DNA of 5,167 nt, from positions 1-5,167 of the forward strand of contig CAMWGS010000157.1 of assembly GCA_947173865.1 (NCBI GenBank). Reading direction: 5' to 3'. Shown here piece after piece: positions 1 through 5,151 of this stretch. Under the pieces are notes generated by a model, which saw nothing but the letters and a program-made list of their open reading frames with translations, searched no databases and was not told the origin of the DNA. The DNA comes from an uncultured Ruminococcus sp. (GTDB taxonomy: Bacteria; Bacillota; Clostridia; Oscillospirales; Ruminococcaceae). Both the position numbers and the translations under genes were made by a program. The number at the start of each line of letters is the position of its first letter. Positions within the stretch are counted from its first letter, which is position 1.

Positions 1-932
1 ACACAATGCCACAGTGGGCAGGTTCGTCGTGGTACTTCCTCCGCTACTGTGACCCGAACAATGACAATGAATTTGCATCTCAGAAAGCTCTTGAATACTG
101 GATGCCTGTTGACTGGTACAACGGTGGTATGGAACACGTTACCCGTCATATGATTTACTCAAGATTCTGGCATAAATTCCTTTATGACCTCGGTCTTGTT
201 CCGACTGACGAACCTTATGCAAAGAGAACTGCTCAGGGTCTTATTCTCGGACCTGACGGCGAAAAAATGAGTAAGACAAGAGGAAACGTAATTGACCCGA
301 ATGACGTTGTTGAAGATTTCGGTGCGGATGTTCTCCGTCTGTATGTACTCTTTATGGGTGACTATGAAAAGGCAGCTCCGTGGAGTGTAAACGGAATAAA
401 TGGCTGTAAGAGGTTCATTGACAGAGTCTGGGGACTTCAGGACATTCTCACCGACGGTGACGATTACTCCGATAAGCTCCGTTCCAATTTCCACAAAACC
501 ATCAAAAAAGTCACTGACGACATCGAGGCTATGAAGTTCAATACTGCCATTGCCGCTATGATGACACTCCTTAATGACATATATGCAGTGGGTTCGATAA
601 ACAAGGCTGAACTTGCTTCACTCTGTGTAATGCTCAACCCGTTCGCTCCTCACATTACAGAAGAAATCTACAACACCATTACAGGAAAAATCCTCAGTGA
701 ACAGGAATGGATTAAGTACGACGAAAAATTCTGTGTTGACGAGATTATTGAAATTGTAGTGCAGGTAAACGGAAAACTTAAGGCAAAACTGAACATTGCA
801 CCCGATTCCGATAAGGATTCTGTAATTGCTATGGCTCTTGCTGACGAAAAGGTCAAGGAAACTATTGACGGCAAGAACATAATAAAACAGATATATGTAC
901 CAAATAAACTTGTTAATATTGTAGCAAAATAA
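1..932 (+). CDS. leuS: Leucyl-tRNA synthetase, C-terminal part (5' end outside window)
   Basis: Class I aminoacyl-tRNA synthetase that charges tRNA-Leu with leucine in the cytoplasm. The reading frame is open to the window edge (first full codon at position 3), so the ATG at 6 is an internal methionine. The visible part begins in the catalytic core with the family signature MPQWAGSSWYFLRY, continues with the segment GMEHVTRHMIYSRFW, and carries the ATP-binding signature loop as KMSKT (nt 264-278; canonical KMSKS). The helical anticodon-binding domain follows (about residues 150-245 of the visible part), then the small C-terminal domain starting near VVQVNGKLKAK that contacts the tRNA. Bacterial LeuRS is usually 800-860 residues, so roughly the last third is here; the Rossmann HIGH motif and the editing domain lie upstream. 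No convincing terminator follows the TAA, so transcripts may run towards rpsU. Identification is very secure. Confidence 0.97.
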   Translation, partial: TMPQWAGSSWYFLRYCDPNNDNEFASQKALEYWMPVDWYNGGMEHVTRHMIYSRFWHKFLYDLGLVPTDEPYAKRTAQGLILGPDGEKMSKTRGNVIDPNDVVEDFGADVLRLYVLFMGDYEKAAPWSVNGINGCKRFIDRVWGLQDILTDGDDYSDKLRSNFHKTIKKVTDDIEAMKFNTAIAAMMTLLNDIYAVGSINKAELASLCVMLNPFAPHITEEIYNTITGKILSEQEWIKYDEKFCVDEIIEIVVQVNGKLKAKLNIAPDSDKDSVIAMALADEKVKETIDGKNIIKQIYVPNKLVNIVAK

Positions 933-959
933 CGAATTTTAAAATTACAGAAAAAAAGC

Positions 960-988
960 TTGACAATTCTGAAAAAATGTGGTAAACT
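960..988 (+). promoter_or_regulatory. Sigma-A-type promoter for rpsU with extended -10
   Basis: A perfect -35 hexamer TTGACA (960-965) is followed after exactly 17 nt by TAAACT (983-988; 5 of 6 to TATAAT). The TGG directly before it (980-982) gives the TGn extended -10 element. Transcription would start near 995, leaving a leader of about 130 nt before the rpsU start codon. The site lies in the only sizeable gap between leuS and rpsU. Predicted from sequence only, but the element match and spacing are close to ideal. Confidence 0.85.
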
Positions 989-1031
989 ATTATTATATTG
1001 TTTATGATTTAGCTTTTGTATCTGCTGTTTT

Positions 1032-1120
1032 TTCGAGGTATAGGCTGACTGACACTCTTTTATGAGTGATTAGTATAGATGCACCGTAGTTTACTCGGTG
1101 TAACCTCTGAATAAGGGAGG
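1032..1120 (+). promoter_or_regulatory. Structured rpsU mRNA leader, candidate cis-regulatory RNA
   Basis: The rpsU 5' untranslated region can fold as a three-way junction. The closing stem pairs TTC-GAGGT (1032-1039) with ACCTC-T-GAA (1103-1111, one bulged T). It encloses a hairpin CACTC/GAGTG (1053-1057 with 1064-1068, 6-nt loop) and a second hairpin CACCG/CGGTG (1082-1086 with 1096-1100, extendable by a G-U and a T-A pair). A direct repeat GTATAG (1038-1043 and 1073-1078) precedes each hairpin. The Shine-Dalgarno AGGGAGG (1114-1120) starts three bases after the closing stem. The CCTC at 1104-1107 could instead pair with GAGG inside the Shine-Dalgarno (1117-1120), which would block initiation. 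Many ribosomal protein genes are autoregulated through such leaders; I do not recognise this one as a named class. The base pairing is seen in the sequence; the regulatory role is inferred. Confidence 0.5.
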
Positions 1121-1128
1121 GAAAATAA

Positions 1129-1302
1129 GTGGCAGAAGTTCGTGTTGGCAAAAACGAGTCTCTGGATACAGCTCTTAAGAGATTTAAGAGGTCATGTGCC
1201 AAGGACGGCGTTATAGCTGAAGTTCGTAAGAGAGAACATTACGAAAAGCCTTCAGTAAAGCGTAAGAAGAAGTCTGAGGCAGCTCGTAAACGTAAGTATT
1301 AA
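1129..1302 (+). CDS. rpsU: 30S ribosomal protein bS21
   Basis: Small basic ribosomal protein of 57 residues that binds the 30S platform near the 3' end of 16S rRNA, where it helps position mRNA during initiation. The translation begins MAEVRVGKNESLDTALKRFK and continues with the bS21 hallmark KRSCAKDGVIAEVRKREHYEKPS, then a lysine/arginine-rich tail ending AARKRKY. Length and all segments match the family. The start is GTG at 1129, placed 8 nt after a strong AGGGAGG (1114-1120); no in-frame ATG fits the conserved N-terminus. The gene stands alone between its own promoter and terminator. In Bacillus subtilis rpsU is followed by yqeY, which is absent here. Because it is short and starts with GTG it is easily missed by automated gene calling. 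The leader upstream suggests translational control. Confidence 0.96.
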   Translation: MAEVRVGKNESLDTALKRFKRSCAKDGVIAEVRKREHYEKPSVKRKKKSEAARKRKY

Positions 1303-1328
1303 TCTTGCGGTAGCTAATTAAAGTTGAT

Positions 1329-1360
1329 AAAAGCGGGCTTTAAGGCTCGCTTTTTCCTTT
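1329..1360 (+). terminator. Rho-independent terminator of rpsU
   Basis: The stem AAGCGGGC (1331-1338) pairs with GCTCGCTT (1345-1352) through 8 bp including one G-U pair, around the 6-nt loop TTTAAG. The T-run 1351-1355 and a further CCTTT follow. It starts 26 nt after the rpsU stop codon and separates rpsU from the yqeG set. No good promoter is visible between it and yqeG, so some read-through may feed the downstream genes. Confidence 0.88.
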
Positions 1361-1387
1361 ATGCGACAAATTCCGACAAAAAACAAC

Positions 1388-1393
1388 AGGAGG
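1388..1393 (+). promoter_or_regulatory. Ribosome binding site fixing the yqeG start
   Basis: A perfect AGGAGG lies 5 nt before the ATG at 1399. It shows that translation starts there and not at the in-frame TTG at 1324, which would place 25 extra residues over the rpsU terminator hairpin. Confidence 0.9.
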
Positions 1394-1398
1394 TAAAT

Positions 1399-1893
1399 AT
1401 GCTTTTCAAATCAACTGCGTATTTCAGGAAAGTTACTGATATAACACCTGAATTTCTTGAAAAACTGGGTGTGAAGGGTCTTATTCTTGACGTTGACAAC
1501 ACACTGACAACACATGATAATCCTTTGCCTGCCGAATGTGTTCCCGAATGGGTGAATCTGATGAAAAAGAGTAAAATAAAACTTGTTATTGTGTCAAACA
1601 ATCACCCACCGAGAGTAAAGCCGTTTGCCGATATGCTCGGTATTGATTATGTCTGCGAGGGAAAAAAACCGCTTTCAAAAGGTTTTAAAGAGGCAGTCGG
1701 AAAAATCAGACTTCCTCTTGAAAATATAGCGGCAGTCGGCGACCAGATTTTTACGGACGTTCTCGGTGCTAATCTCTATGGCATAAAAATGCTGTACACT
1801 GCTCCGATAGAACACGAAAAAACTACGTTTTTTAAGATAAAACGCACTCTTGAAAAACCTTTTCTTCCTAAAAAATTTCAAATAAAGGAGTAG
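1399..1893 (+). CDS. yqeG: YqeG family HAD IIIA-type phosphatase
   Basis: Cytoplasmic haloacid dehalogenase-type phosphatase of 164 residues. All four HAD motifs are visible. Motif I is DVDNT with nucleophile Asp31 and Asp33; motif II is Ser66 in VIVSNN; motif III is Lys90 in GKKPLSKGF; motif IV is GDQIFTD with Asp115 and Asp120. The family is related to yeast Gep4, a phosphatidylglycerophosphate phosphatase, so a role in phosphatidylglycerol synthesis is possible, but the bacterial substrate is not established by this sequence. The basic C-terminal tail (KIKRTLEKPFLPKKF) is typical of the family and could help membrane contact. The ATG at 1399 was chosen for its AGGAGG; the in-frame TTG at 1324 lies just upstream of the rpsU terminator hairpin and its extension would run through it. 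aroQ follows after 6 nt, so the two are very likely co-transcribed. Confidence 0.9.
   Translation: MLFKSTAYFRKVTDITPEFLEKLGVKGLILDVDNTLTTHDNPLPAECVPEWVNLMKKSKIKLVIVSNNHPPRVKPFADMLGIDYVCEGKKPLSKGFKEAVGKIRLPLENIAAVGDQIFTDVLGANLYGIKMLYTAPIEHEKTTFFKIKRTLEKPFLPKKFQIKE
1884..1890 (+). promoter_or_regulatory. Ribosome binding site supporting the TTG start of aroQ
   Basis: AAAGGAG overlaps the last codons of yqeG and sits 9 nt before the TTG at 1900. The other nearby TTG (1895) is in a different frame that hits a stop within three codons, so 1900 is the start. Confidence 0.82.
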
Positions 1894-1899
1894 TTTGAA

Positions 1900-2331
1900 T
1901 TGATTAAAAAAATTCTTGTAATACATGGTCCCAACCTTAATCTTCTCGGAGAACGTGAACCGGGAGTTTACGGAAATTCGGGAATAGAAGTACTCAACAG
2001 CAATATTATTGACCGTGCAAAAGAGCAGGGACTGGAGTGTGAAATTTTTCAGTCGAATCATGAGGGTGCTATTATTGACAAACTTCACAGTGCAAGAAAG
2101 GATTTCGACGGTGTTATTATAAACGCAGGTGCTTACACTCATTACAGCTATGCTATACGTGACGCTATTTCAGCTATAAAAATCCCGTGTATTGAGGTTC
2201 ATATAAGCAATGTTTACGCAAGGGACGCTTTCCGTGCAAATTCGGTTATCGCACCTGTCTGCAAGGGAAGTATAAGCGGTTTCGGTTTCGGAAGCTACTA
2301 TCTTGCGGTTCAGGCACTTTCGGAGATGTGA
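1900..2331 (+). CDS. aroQ: 3-dehydroquinate dehydratase, type II
   Basis: Catalyses the third step of the shikimate pathway, 3-dehydroquinate to 3-dehydroshikimate, on the way to chorismate and aromatic amino acids; type II enzymes are small cytoplasmic proteins that form dodecamers. The 143 residues match the usual length. The opening block IHGPNLNLLGEREPGVYG carries Arg19 and the catalytic Tyr24 on the flexible lid. Asn75 (INAGAYTH), Glu99 and His101 (IEVHISN) and Arg112 (DAFRAN) stand at the positions known for the Mycobacterium tuberculosis enzyme. The C-terminal SGFGFGSYYLAVQAL is also typical. The start is TTG, unusual but well supported by its ribosome binding site and by the conserved N-terminus beginning immediately. 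It lies 6 nt after yqeG and is separated from the peptidase gene by one base, so it sits in an operon. All recognised catalytic residues are present, so it should be active. Confidence 0.96.
   Translation: MIKKILVIHGPNLNLLGEREPGVYGNSGIEVLNSNIIDRAKEQGLECEIFQSNHEGAIIDKLHSARKDFDGVIINAGAYTHYSYAIRDAISAIKIPCIEVHISNVYARDAFRANSVIAPVCKGSISGFGFGSYYLAVQALSEM
2322..2325 (+). promoter_or_regulatory. Ribosome binding site of the peptidase gene, inside aroQ
   Basis: GGAG lies within the last codons of aroQ, 7 nt before ATG 2333. It supports that start over the in-frame TTG at 2303, which would add ten residues encoded entirely in aroQ's end and has no comparable site. Confidence 0.75.
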
Positions 2332-2332
2332 A

Positions 2333-3394
2333 ATGAACAGATTTGAAAAGCTTTTTGAACATCTCGACACGGATTGTGCATTGATAACGTCCGATATAAA
2401 CAGGCGTTATTTTACGGGTATGAAGTCGTCGGCAGGAGTGGTGCTTGCGTTTCCTGAAAAGGCATATTTACTTATAGATTTCCGCTATATAGAAAAGGCA
2501 CGGGCAACCGTAAAGAATGCGGAAGTTATCGAACTTTTCAAGATAAAACCACAGCTCACGGAGCTTATGAAAAAGCATGACGCACATACTATGTCGATTG
2601 AGTCCGAAACAATGACGGTCAAAACACTTAACAGCTATAAACATTTTTTTCCAAATATTGAAATTGACGATTCCGATGCTCTCAGTACTGCTGTCGGCAG
2701 ACTGCGTATGATTAAGGACGACGAAGAAATTGCGTGTATACGTAAGGCACAGGAAATAGCGGAAAAGTCACTTGATGAGCTTATGCCGTTTATAGAAGTC
2801 GGCAGAACGGAGCGTGAAATTGCTCTGGAACTCAACAGGCTTATGTTTCAGAACGGTGCGGAAGATTTGTCTTTTGAGACTATTGTTCTTTCGGGTTCTA
2901 ATACGTCCATGCCTCACGGTGTTCCGTCCGATAAGAAAGTACAGAACGGCGAATTTGTGCTTATGGATTTCGGTGCGGTATGGAACGGTTACCACAGTGA
3001 TATGACACGCACAATATGTGTCGGCGAGCCTGACGACGAAATGAAAAAAGTTTACAATACAGTTCTTGAAGCACAGCTTGCAGGTATTGAAAATGCCCGT
3101 GCAGGTATTACGGGAAAAGAATTCGATAAAATTTCCCGTGACATTATCGAGAAGGCAGGTTACGGCGATAATTTCGGTCACTCTCTCGGTCACGGCGTAG
3201 GTCTTGAAATTCACGAAAAGCCTAACGCTTCACCTAATTATGATTCTGTTCTTGAATCGGGAAGTGTGGTGACTGTAGAACCTGGTATTTATATTGAGGG
3301 GAAATTCTGCGTACGTATAGAAGATTTTGTCATTTTGACTGAAAATGGCTGTGATAATTTGACGAAATATGCTAAAAATATAATATCTTTATAA
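2333..3394 (+). CDS. M24B family metallopeptidase, Xaa-Pro aminopeptidase/dipeptidase (YqhT-like)
   Basis: Cytoplasmic dimetal peptidase predicted to cleave bonds next to proline, of 353 residues. It has two domains: a creatinase-like N-terminal domain (about 1-125, with LITSDINRRYFTG and LLIDFRYIEKA) and the pita-bread catalytic domain (about 130-353). The five metal ligands are all present: Asp212 (LMDFG), Asp223 (HSDMTRT), His287 (GHSLGHGVGLEIHE), Glu316 (TVEPGIY) and Glu330 (VRIED). The gene order aroQ–peptidase–efp matches aroQ(yqhS)–yqhT–efp in Bacillus subtilis, which suggests it is the YqhT orthologue. It is often labelled pepP or pepQ; the sequence alone does not decide between aminopeptidase and dipeptidase, so I give no symbol. 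It starts one base after the aroQ stop, consistent with translational coupling. No terminator lies between it and efp, so read-through into efp is likely. Confidence 0.93.
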   Translation: MNRFEKLFEHLDTDCALITSDINRRYFTGMKSSAGVVLAFPEKAYLLIDFRYIEKARATVKNAEVIELFKIKPQLTELMKKHDAHTMSIESETMTVKTLNSYKHFFPNIEIDDSDALSTAVGRLRMIKDDEEIACIRKAQEIAEKSLDELMPFIEVGRTEREIALELNRLMFQNGAEDLSFETIVLSGSNTSMPHGVPSDKKVQNGEFVLMDFGAVWNGYHSDMTRTICVGEPDDEMKKVYNTVLEAQLAGIENARAGITGKEFDKISRDIIEKAGYGDNFGHSLGHGVGLEIHEKPNASPNYDSVLESGSVVTVEPGIYIEGKFCVRIEDFVILTENGCDNLTKYAKNIISL

Positions 3395-3411
3395 TATTTT
3401 GATTTCATGTA

Positions 3412-3440
3412 TTGCAAAAATTATTTAGATATGGTAAAAT
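3412..3440 (+). promoter_or_regulatory. Promoter for efp with extended -10
   Basis: TTGCAA (3412-3417; 4 of 6 to consensus) is followed after 17 nt by TAAAAT (3435-3440; 5 of 6), preceded by the TGG of an extended -10 (3432-3434). The predicted transcription start is near 3447, leaving a leader of about 33 nt. A perfect TATAAT at 3447-3452 has only a weak -35 candidate (TTTAGA, 3424-3429) and may be a second, overlapping start. Either would transcribe efp and the gene after it. Confidence 0.72.
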
Positions 3441-3479
3441 AGTACATATAATATTGATAAAATACGGAGGTATTTAATA

Positions 3480-4037
3480 ATGATTTCAGCAGGAGATTTC
3501 AGAAACGGCGTTACTTTTGAACTCGACGGACAGGTTGTTCAGGTTATTGAGTTCCAGCACGTAAAACCAGGAAAGGGTGCTGCTTTCGTAAGAACAAAGT
3601 ACAAGAATGTTATCACAGGTTCAGTGGTTGAAACTTCTTTCAATCCTACTGCAAAGTTCCCTACAGCTTTCGTTGAAAGAAAGGATATGCAGTACAGCTA
3701 TACAGACGGTGAACTTTACTACTTCATGGATATGGAGACTTATGAACAGATTCCGATTAGTGAGGACAAGCTCGGCGACGCTTTCCGTTTCGTTAAGGAA
3801 GAAATGATTTGCAAGGTTCTTTCTTACAAGGGTTCTGTTTTCGGTATTGAACCGCCTAACTTCGTTGAACTCGTAGTAACTCAGACCGACCCTGGTTTCA
3901 AGGGAGATACGGCTACAAACGCTACAAAGCCCGCAACTGTTGAAACAGGTGCAGAGGTTAAAGTTCCGCTTTTCATTAATGAGGGTGAGAAGATTCAGAT
4001 TGATACAAGAACAGGCGAATATATGTCAAGAGCATAA
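3480..4037 (+). CDS. efp: Elongation factor P
   Basis: Binds between the P and E sites of the ribosome and speeds peptide bond formation at proline runs. The 185 residues match the family length. Three domains are visible: the N-terminal KOW-like domain (1-63), a central OB domain (about 65-125), and a C-terminal OB domain starting at GIEPPNFVELVVTQTDPGFKGDTA and ending RTGEYMSRA. The tip residue that reaches the peptidyl-transferase centre is Lys32 in KPGKG. Lysine, not arginine, places it with proteins of the E. coli or Bacillus type; in B. subtilis the equivalent Lys32 carries 5-aminopentanol, while E. coli uses beta-lysyl-lysine. No modification gene is in the window, so the modification here is unknown. 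The ATG at 3480 follows CGGAGG (3465-3470) by 9 nt. The next gene begins 25 nt downstream with no terminator between, indicating co-transcription. Confidence 0.97.
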   Translation: MISAGDFRNGVTFELDGQVVQVIEFQHVKPGKGAAFVRTKYKNVITGSVVETSFNPTAKFPTAFVERKDMQYSYTDGELYYFMDMETYEQIPISEDKLGDAFRFVKEEMICKVLSYKGSVFGIEPPNFVELVVTQTDPGFKGDTATNATKPATVETGAEVKVPLFINEGEKIQIDTRTGEYMSRA

Positions 4038-4062
4038 GCCTGTCTCATAAGGAGGCTATTTT

Positions 4063-4557
4063 ATGAAGCTTACTGAAAAAATGTCCTATTTAAAGGGACT
4101 TATGGACGGTCTTGAACTTGACTGTTCCACAAAGGAAGGAAAAATCCTTGCTCAGATGTCCGAATTGCTTGAGGAAGTTGTTCTCTATGTTGACGATTTA
4201 CAGTCACAGGTTGACGAACTCACTGAACTCTGTGATATTCTTGACGAGGATTTGGGAAACATCGAAGAAGAACTCTATGACGAAGATGATGATGATTTTG
4301 GTTGTGGTGAGTGCGGTTGTTTCGGCGATGACGACGATGAAGATTTTGACGAAGATGATGAATACAATTTCGACGAAGATGATGACGAACTTTATGAAAT
4401 TACCTGTCCCACCTGCGGAGATACAATTCTGCTTGACGAGGGCATGATTGACGAGGGTTCTATAAATTGTCCGAATTGTGACGAACTGCTTGAATTTGAC
4501 TACGAAAACCTCACTATAGAGGATTTTGAAAGTTCAGACAGCGAAGATGAAGAATAA
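4063..4557 (+). CDS. CD1247 N-terminal domain-type acidic zinc-ribbon protein, function unknown
   Basis: Predicted 164-residue, extremely acidic cytoplasmic protein. Residues 1-72 resemble the CD1247 N-terminal domain found in Clostridia: MSYLKGLMDGLELD, then STKEGKIL, then a heptad-like helical stretch (about 30-72) that could form a coiled coil. A low-complexity Asp/Glu segment (about 73-110, nt 4279-4392) follows, interrupted by CGECGC (Cys81, Cys84, Cys86). A zinc ribbon closes the protein: CPTC (Cys115, Cys118) and CPNC (Cys136, Cys139), then another acidic tail. There is no signal peptide or membrane segment. The ATG follows AAGGAGG (4049-4055) by 7 nt, and two TAA stops lie in tandem (4555-4560). 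It shares a transcript with efp, so a role near translation or transcription is possible, but this is inference. The nucleotide bias (GAT/GAC/GAA runs) follows from the acidic composition and is not a sign of transfer. The family name is from memory of similar proteins. Confidence 0.85.
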   Translation: MKLTEKMSYLKGLMDGLELDCSTKEGKILAQMSELLEEVVLYVDDLQSQVDELTELCDILDEDLGNIEEELYDEDDDDFGCGECGCFGDDDDEDFDEDDEYNFDEDDDELYEITCPTCGDTILLDEGMIDEGSINCPNCDELLEFDYENLTIEDFESSDSEDEE

Positions 4558-4561
4558 TAAA

Positions 4562-4597
4562 AAACCGTCCTGAATATTCAGGGCGGTTTATTTTTTG
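4562..4597 (+). terminator. Bidirectional Rho-independent terminator between convergent genes
   Basis: Twelve base pairs (4562-4573 with 4578-4589, one T-G wobble at 4568/4583) enclose the tetraloop ATAT. On the plus strand a T-rich tract (4587-4597, TTTATTTTTTG) follows. On the minus strand the A-rich bases 4555-4564 provide a T-tract as well, so the hairpin can stop transcripts from both sides. The 3' arm overlaps the stop codon of the minus-strand ANTAR gene (4588-4590), and the 5' side begins just after the tandem stops of the acidic protein gene. Confidence 0.92.
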
Positions 4598-5151
4598 TAT
4601 GTGTTGAGTATTTTGTCGGCAACTTCACGGCGTGTCTGACGGTTGTTCATTGCCTGTTTTTCAATATAGCGGTGAGCCTGCGGTTCTGTGAATTTCAGGT
4701 ACTCCATTAAAGTGCATTTCGCACGGTTAATAAGTCTCATTTCGTCTATTCTTGTCAGAATACCGACATTTTCTCTTTTGATTCCGTGAATTTCGGAACG
4801 GTCTGTTTTGCGGATAGCTTCTTTGAAAATTTCATTGCTTAACGGTCTTGAAACGACAACTATTCCCGAATCGGCTACACTATGCGAAATATCTTCTGCA
4901 ATGTCGTTCCTGCATATGAGAATTACTCCTGCGTCGGTGGTTTCTGAAATCATAACGGAAAGTTCTTGACCGAATTCGTCAGGCAGAGGAGTATTTATAA
5001 TGACGAGTTTCGGTTCTGTGTCGTCTGAAATAATACGGCGTGCTTCACTTCCGCTTGAAACAATGACGGTTTTTCCGCCTGTTTCGGTTTTAACAAGCTG
5101 TTCAATAGTGTTTATATTTTCATCATACTGAGAAACAATAAGAATATTCAT
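4588..5151 (-). CDS. ANTAR domain regulator with degenerate receiver domain
   Basis: Predicted cytoplasmic RNA-binding antitermination regulator of 187 residues. The N-terminal part (1-115) has a response-regulator receiver fold (MNILIVSQYDE, KLVIINTPLPDEFGQEL, VVVSRPLS), but the phosphorylation residues are lost. Ser7-Gln8 replace the acidic pair, Asn53 stands at the phosphoacceptor aspartate position, and Arg102 replaces the conserved lysine. The C-terminal ANTAR domain (about 126-187) is well preserved: INRAKCTLMEYLKFTEPQAHRYIEKQAM and RREVADKIL. ANTAR domains bind paired hexaloop hairpins in leader RNAs and prevent termination. In many Clostridia closely similar proteins sit beside glutamine synthetase genes and regulate nitrogen assimilation; the upstream neighbour here is outside the window, so this is inference. 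Start ATG at 5151 with AGGTG (5161-5157 on the minus strand) 5 nt before it. The gene converges on the acidic protein gene, sharing its terminator. Confidence 0.9.
   Translation of the reverse strand: MNILIVSQYDENINTIEQLVKTETGGKTVIVSSGSEARRIISDDTEPKLVIINTPLPDEFGQELSVMISETTDAGVILICRNDIAEDISHSVADSGIVVVSRPLSNEIFKEAIRKTDRSEIHGIKRENVGILTRIDEMRLINRAKCTLMEYLKFTEPQAHRYIEKQAMNNRQTRREVADKILNTYKK

Noticed and set aside
935..946. Palindrome AATTTTAAAATT after leuS as a terminator
   Set aside because: The stem is only A-T pairs with almost no loop, and it is followed by an A-rich tract, not a T-run.
1053..1100. The two rpsU leader hairpins as an ANTAR dual-hexaloop target
   Set aside because: The first loop is TTTTAT, without A at position 1 and G at position 4, and the second loop is nine bases, so the known ANTAR RNA signature is not met.
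1305..1333. TTGCGG (1305-1310) with TAAAAG (1328-1333) as a yqeG promoter
   Set aside because: Both hexamers are weak, and transcription would begin within the rpsU terminator hairpin.
1324..1398. N-terminal extension of the YqeG protein from a TTG at 1324
   Set aside because: The extension would be encoded across the rpsU terminator hairpin and T-run, has no ribosome binding site, and the ATG at 1399 has a perfect AGGAGG at 5 nt.
1675..2142. Long minus-strand open frame across the yqeG/aroQ junction, and another at 2768-3214
   Set aside because: Both are shadows opposite well-supported genes, with no family-like motifs and no proper ribosome binding site.
2303..2332. Ten-residue extension of the Xaa-Pro peptidase from a TTG at 2303
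   Set aside because: It overlaps the conserved end of aroQ in another frame; the ATG at 2333 has GGAG at 7 nt and gives the family-typical start.
3379..3395. TATAAT hexamers at 3379-3384 and 3390-3395 as efp promoters
   Set aside because: Neither has a -35 element at 16-18 nt; the nearest TTGACG (3359-3364) is 14 or 25 nt away. They lie in an A/T-rich end of the peptidase gene.
4279..4392. GAT/GAC/GAA-rich stretch as a DNA repeat
   Set aside because: The units are irregular and explained by the Asp/Glu-rich protein segment; there is no fixed repeat period.
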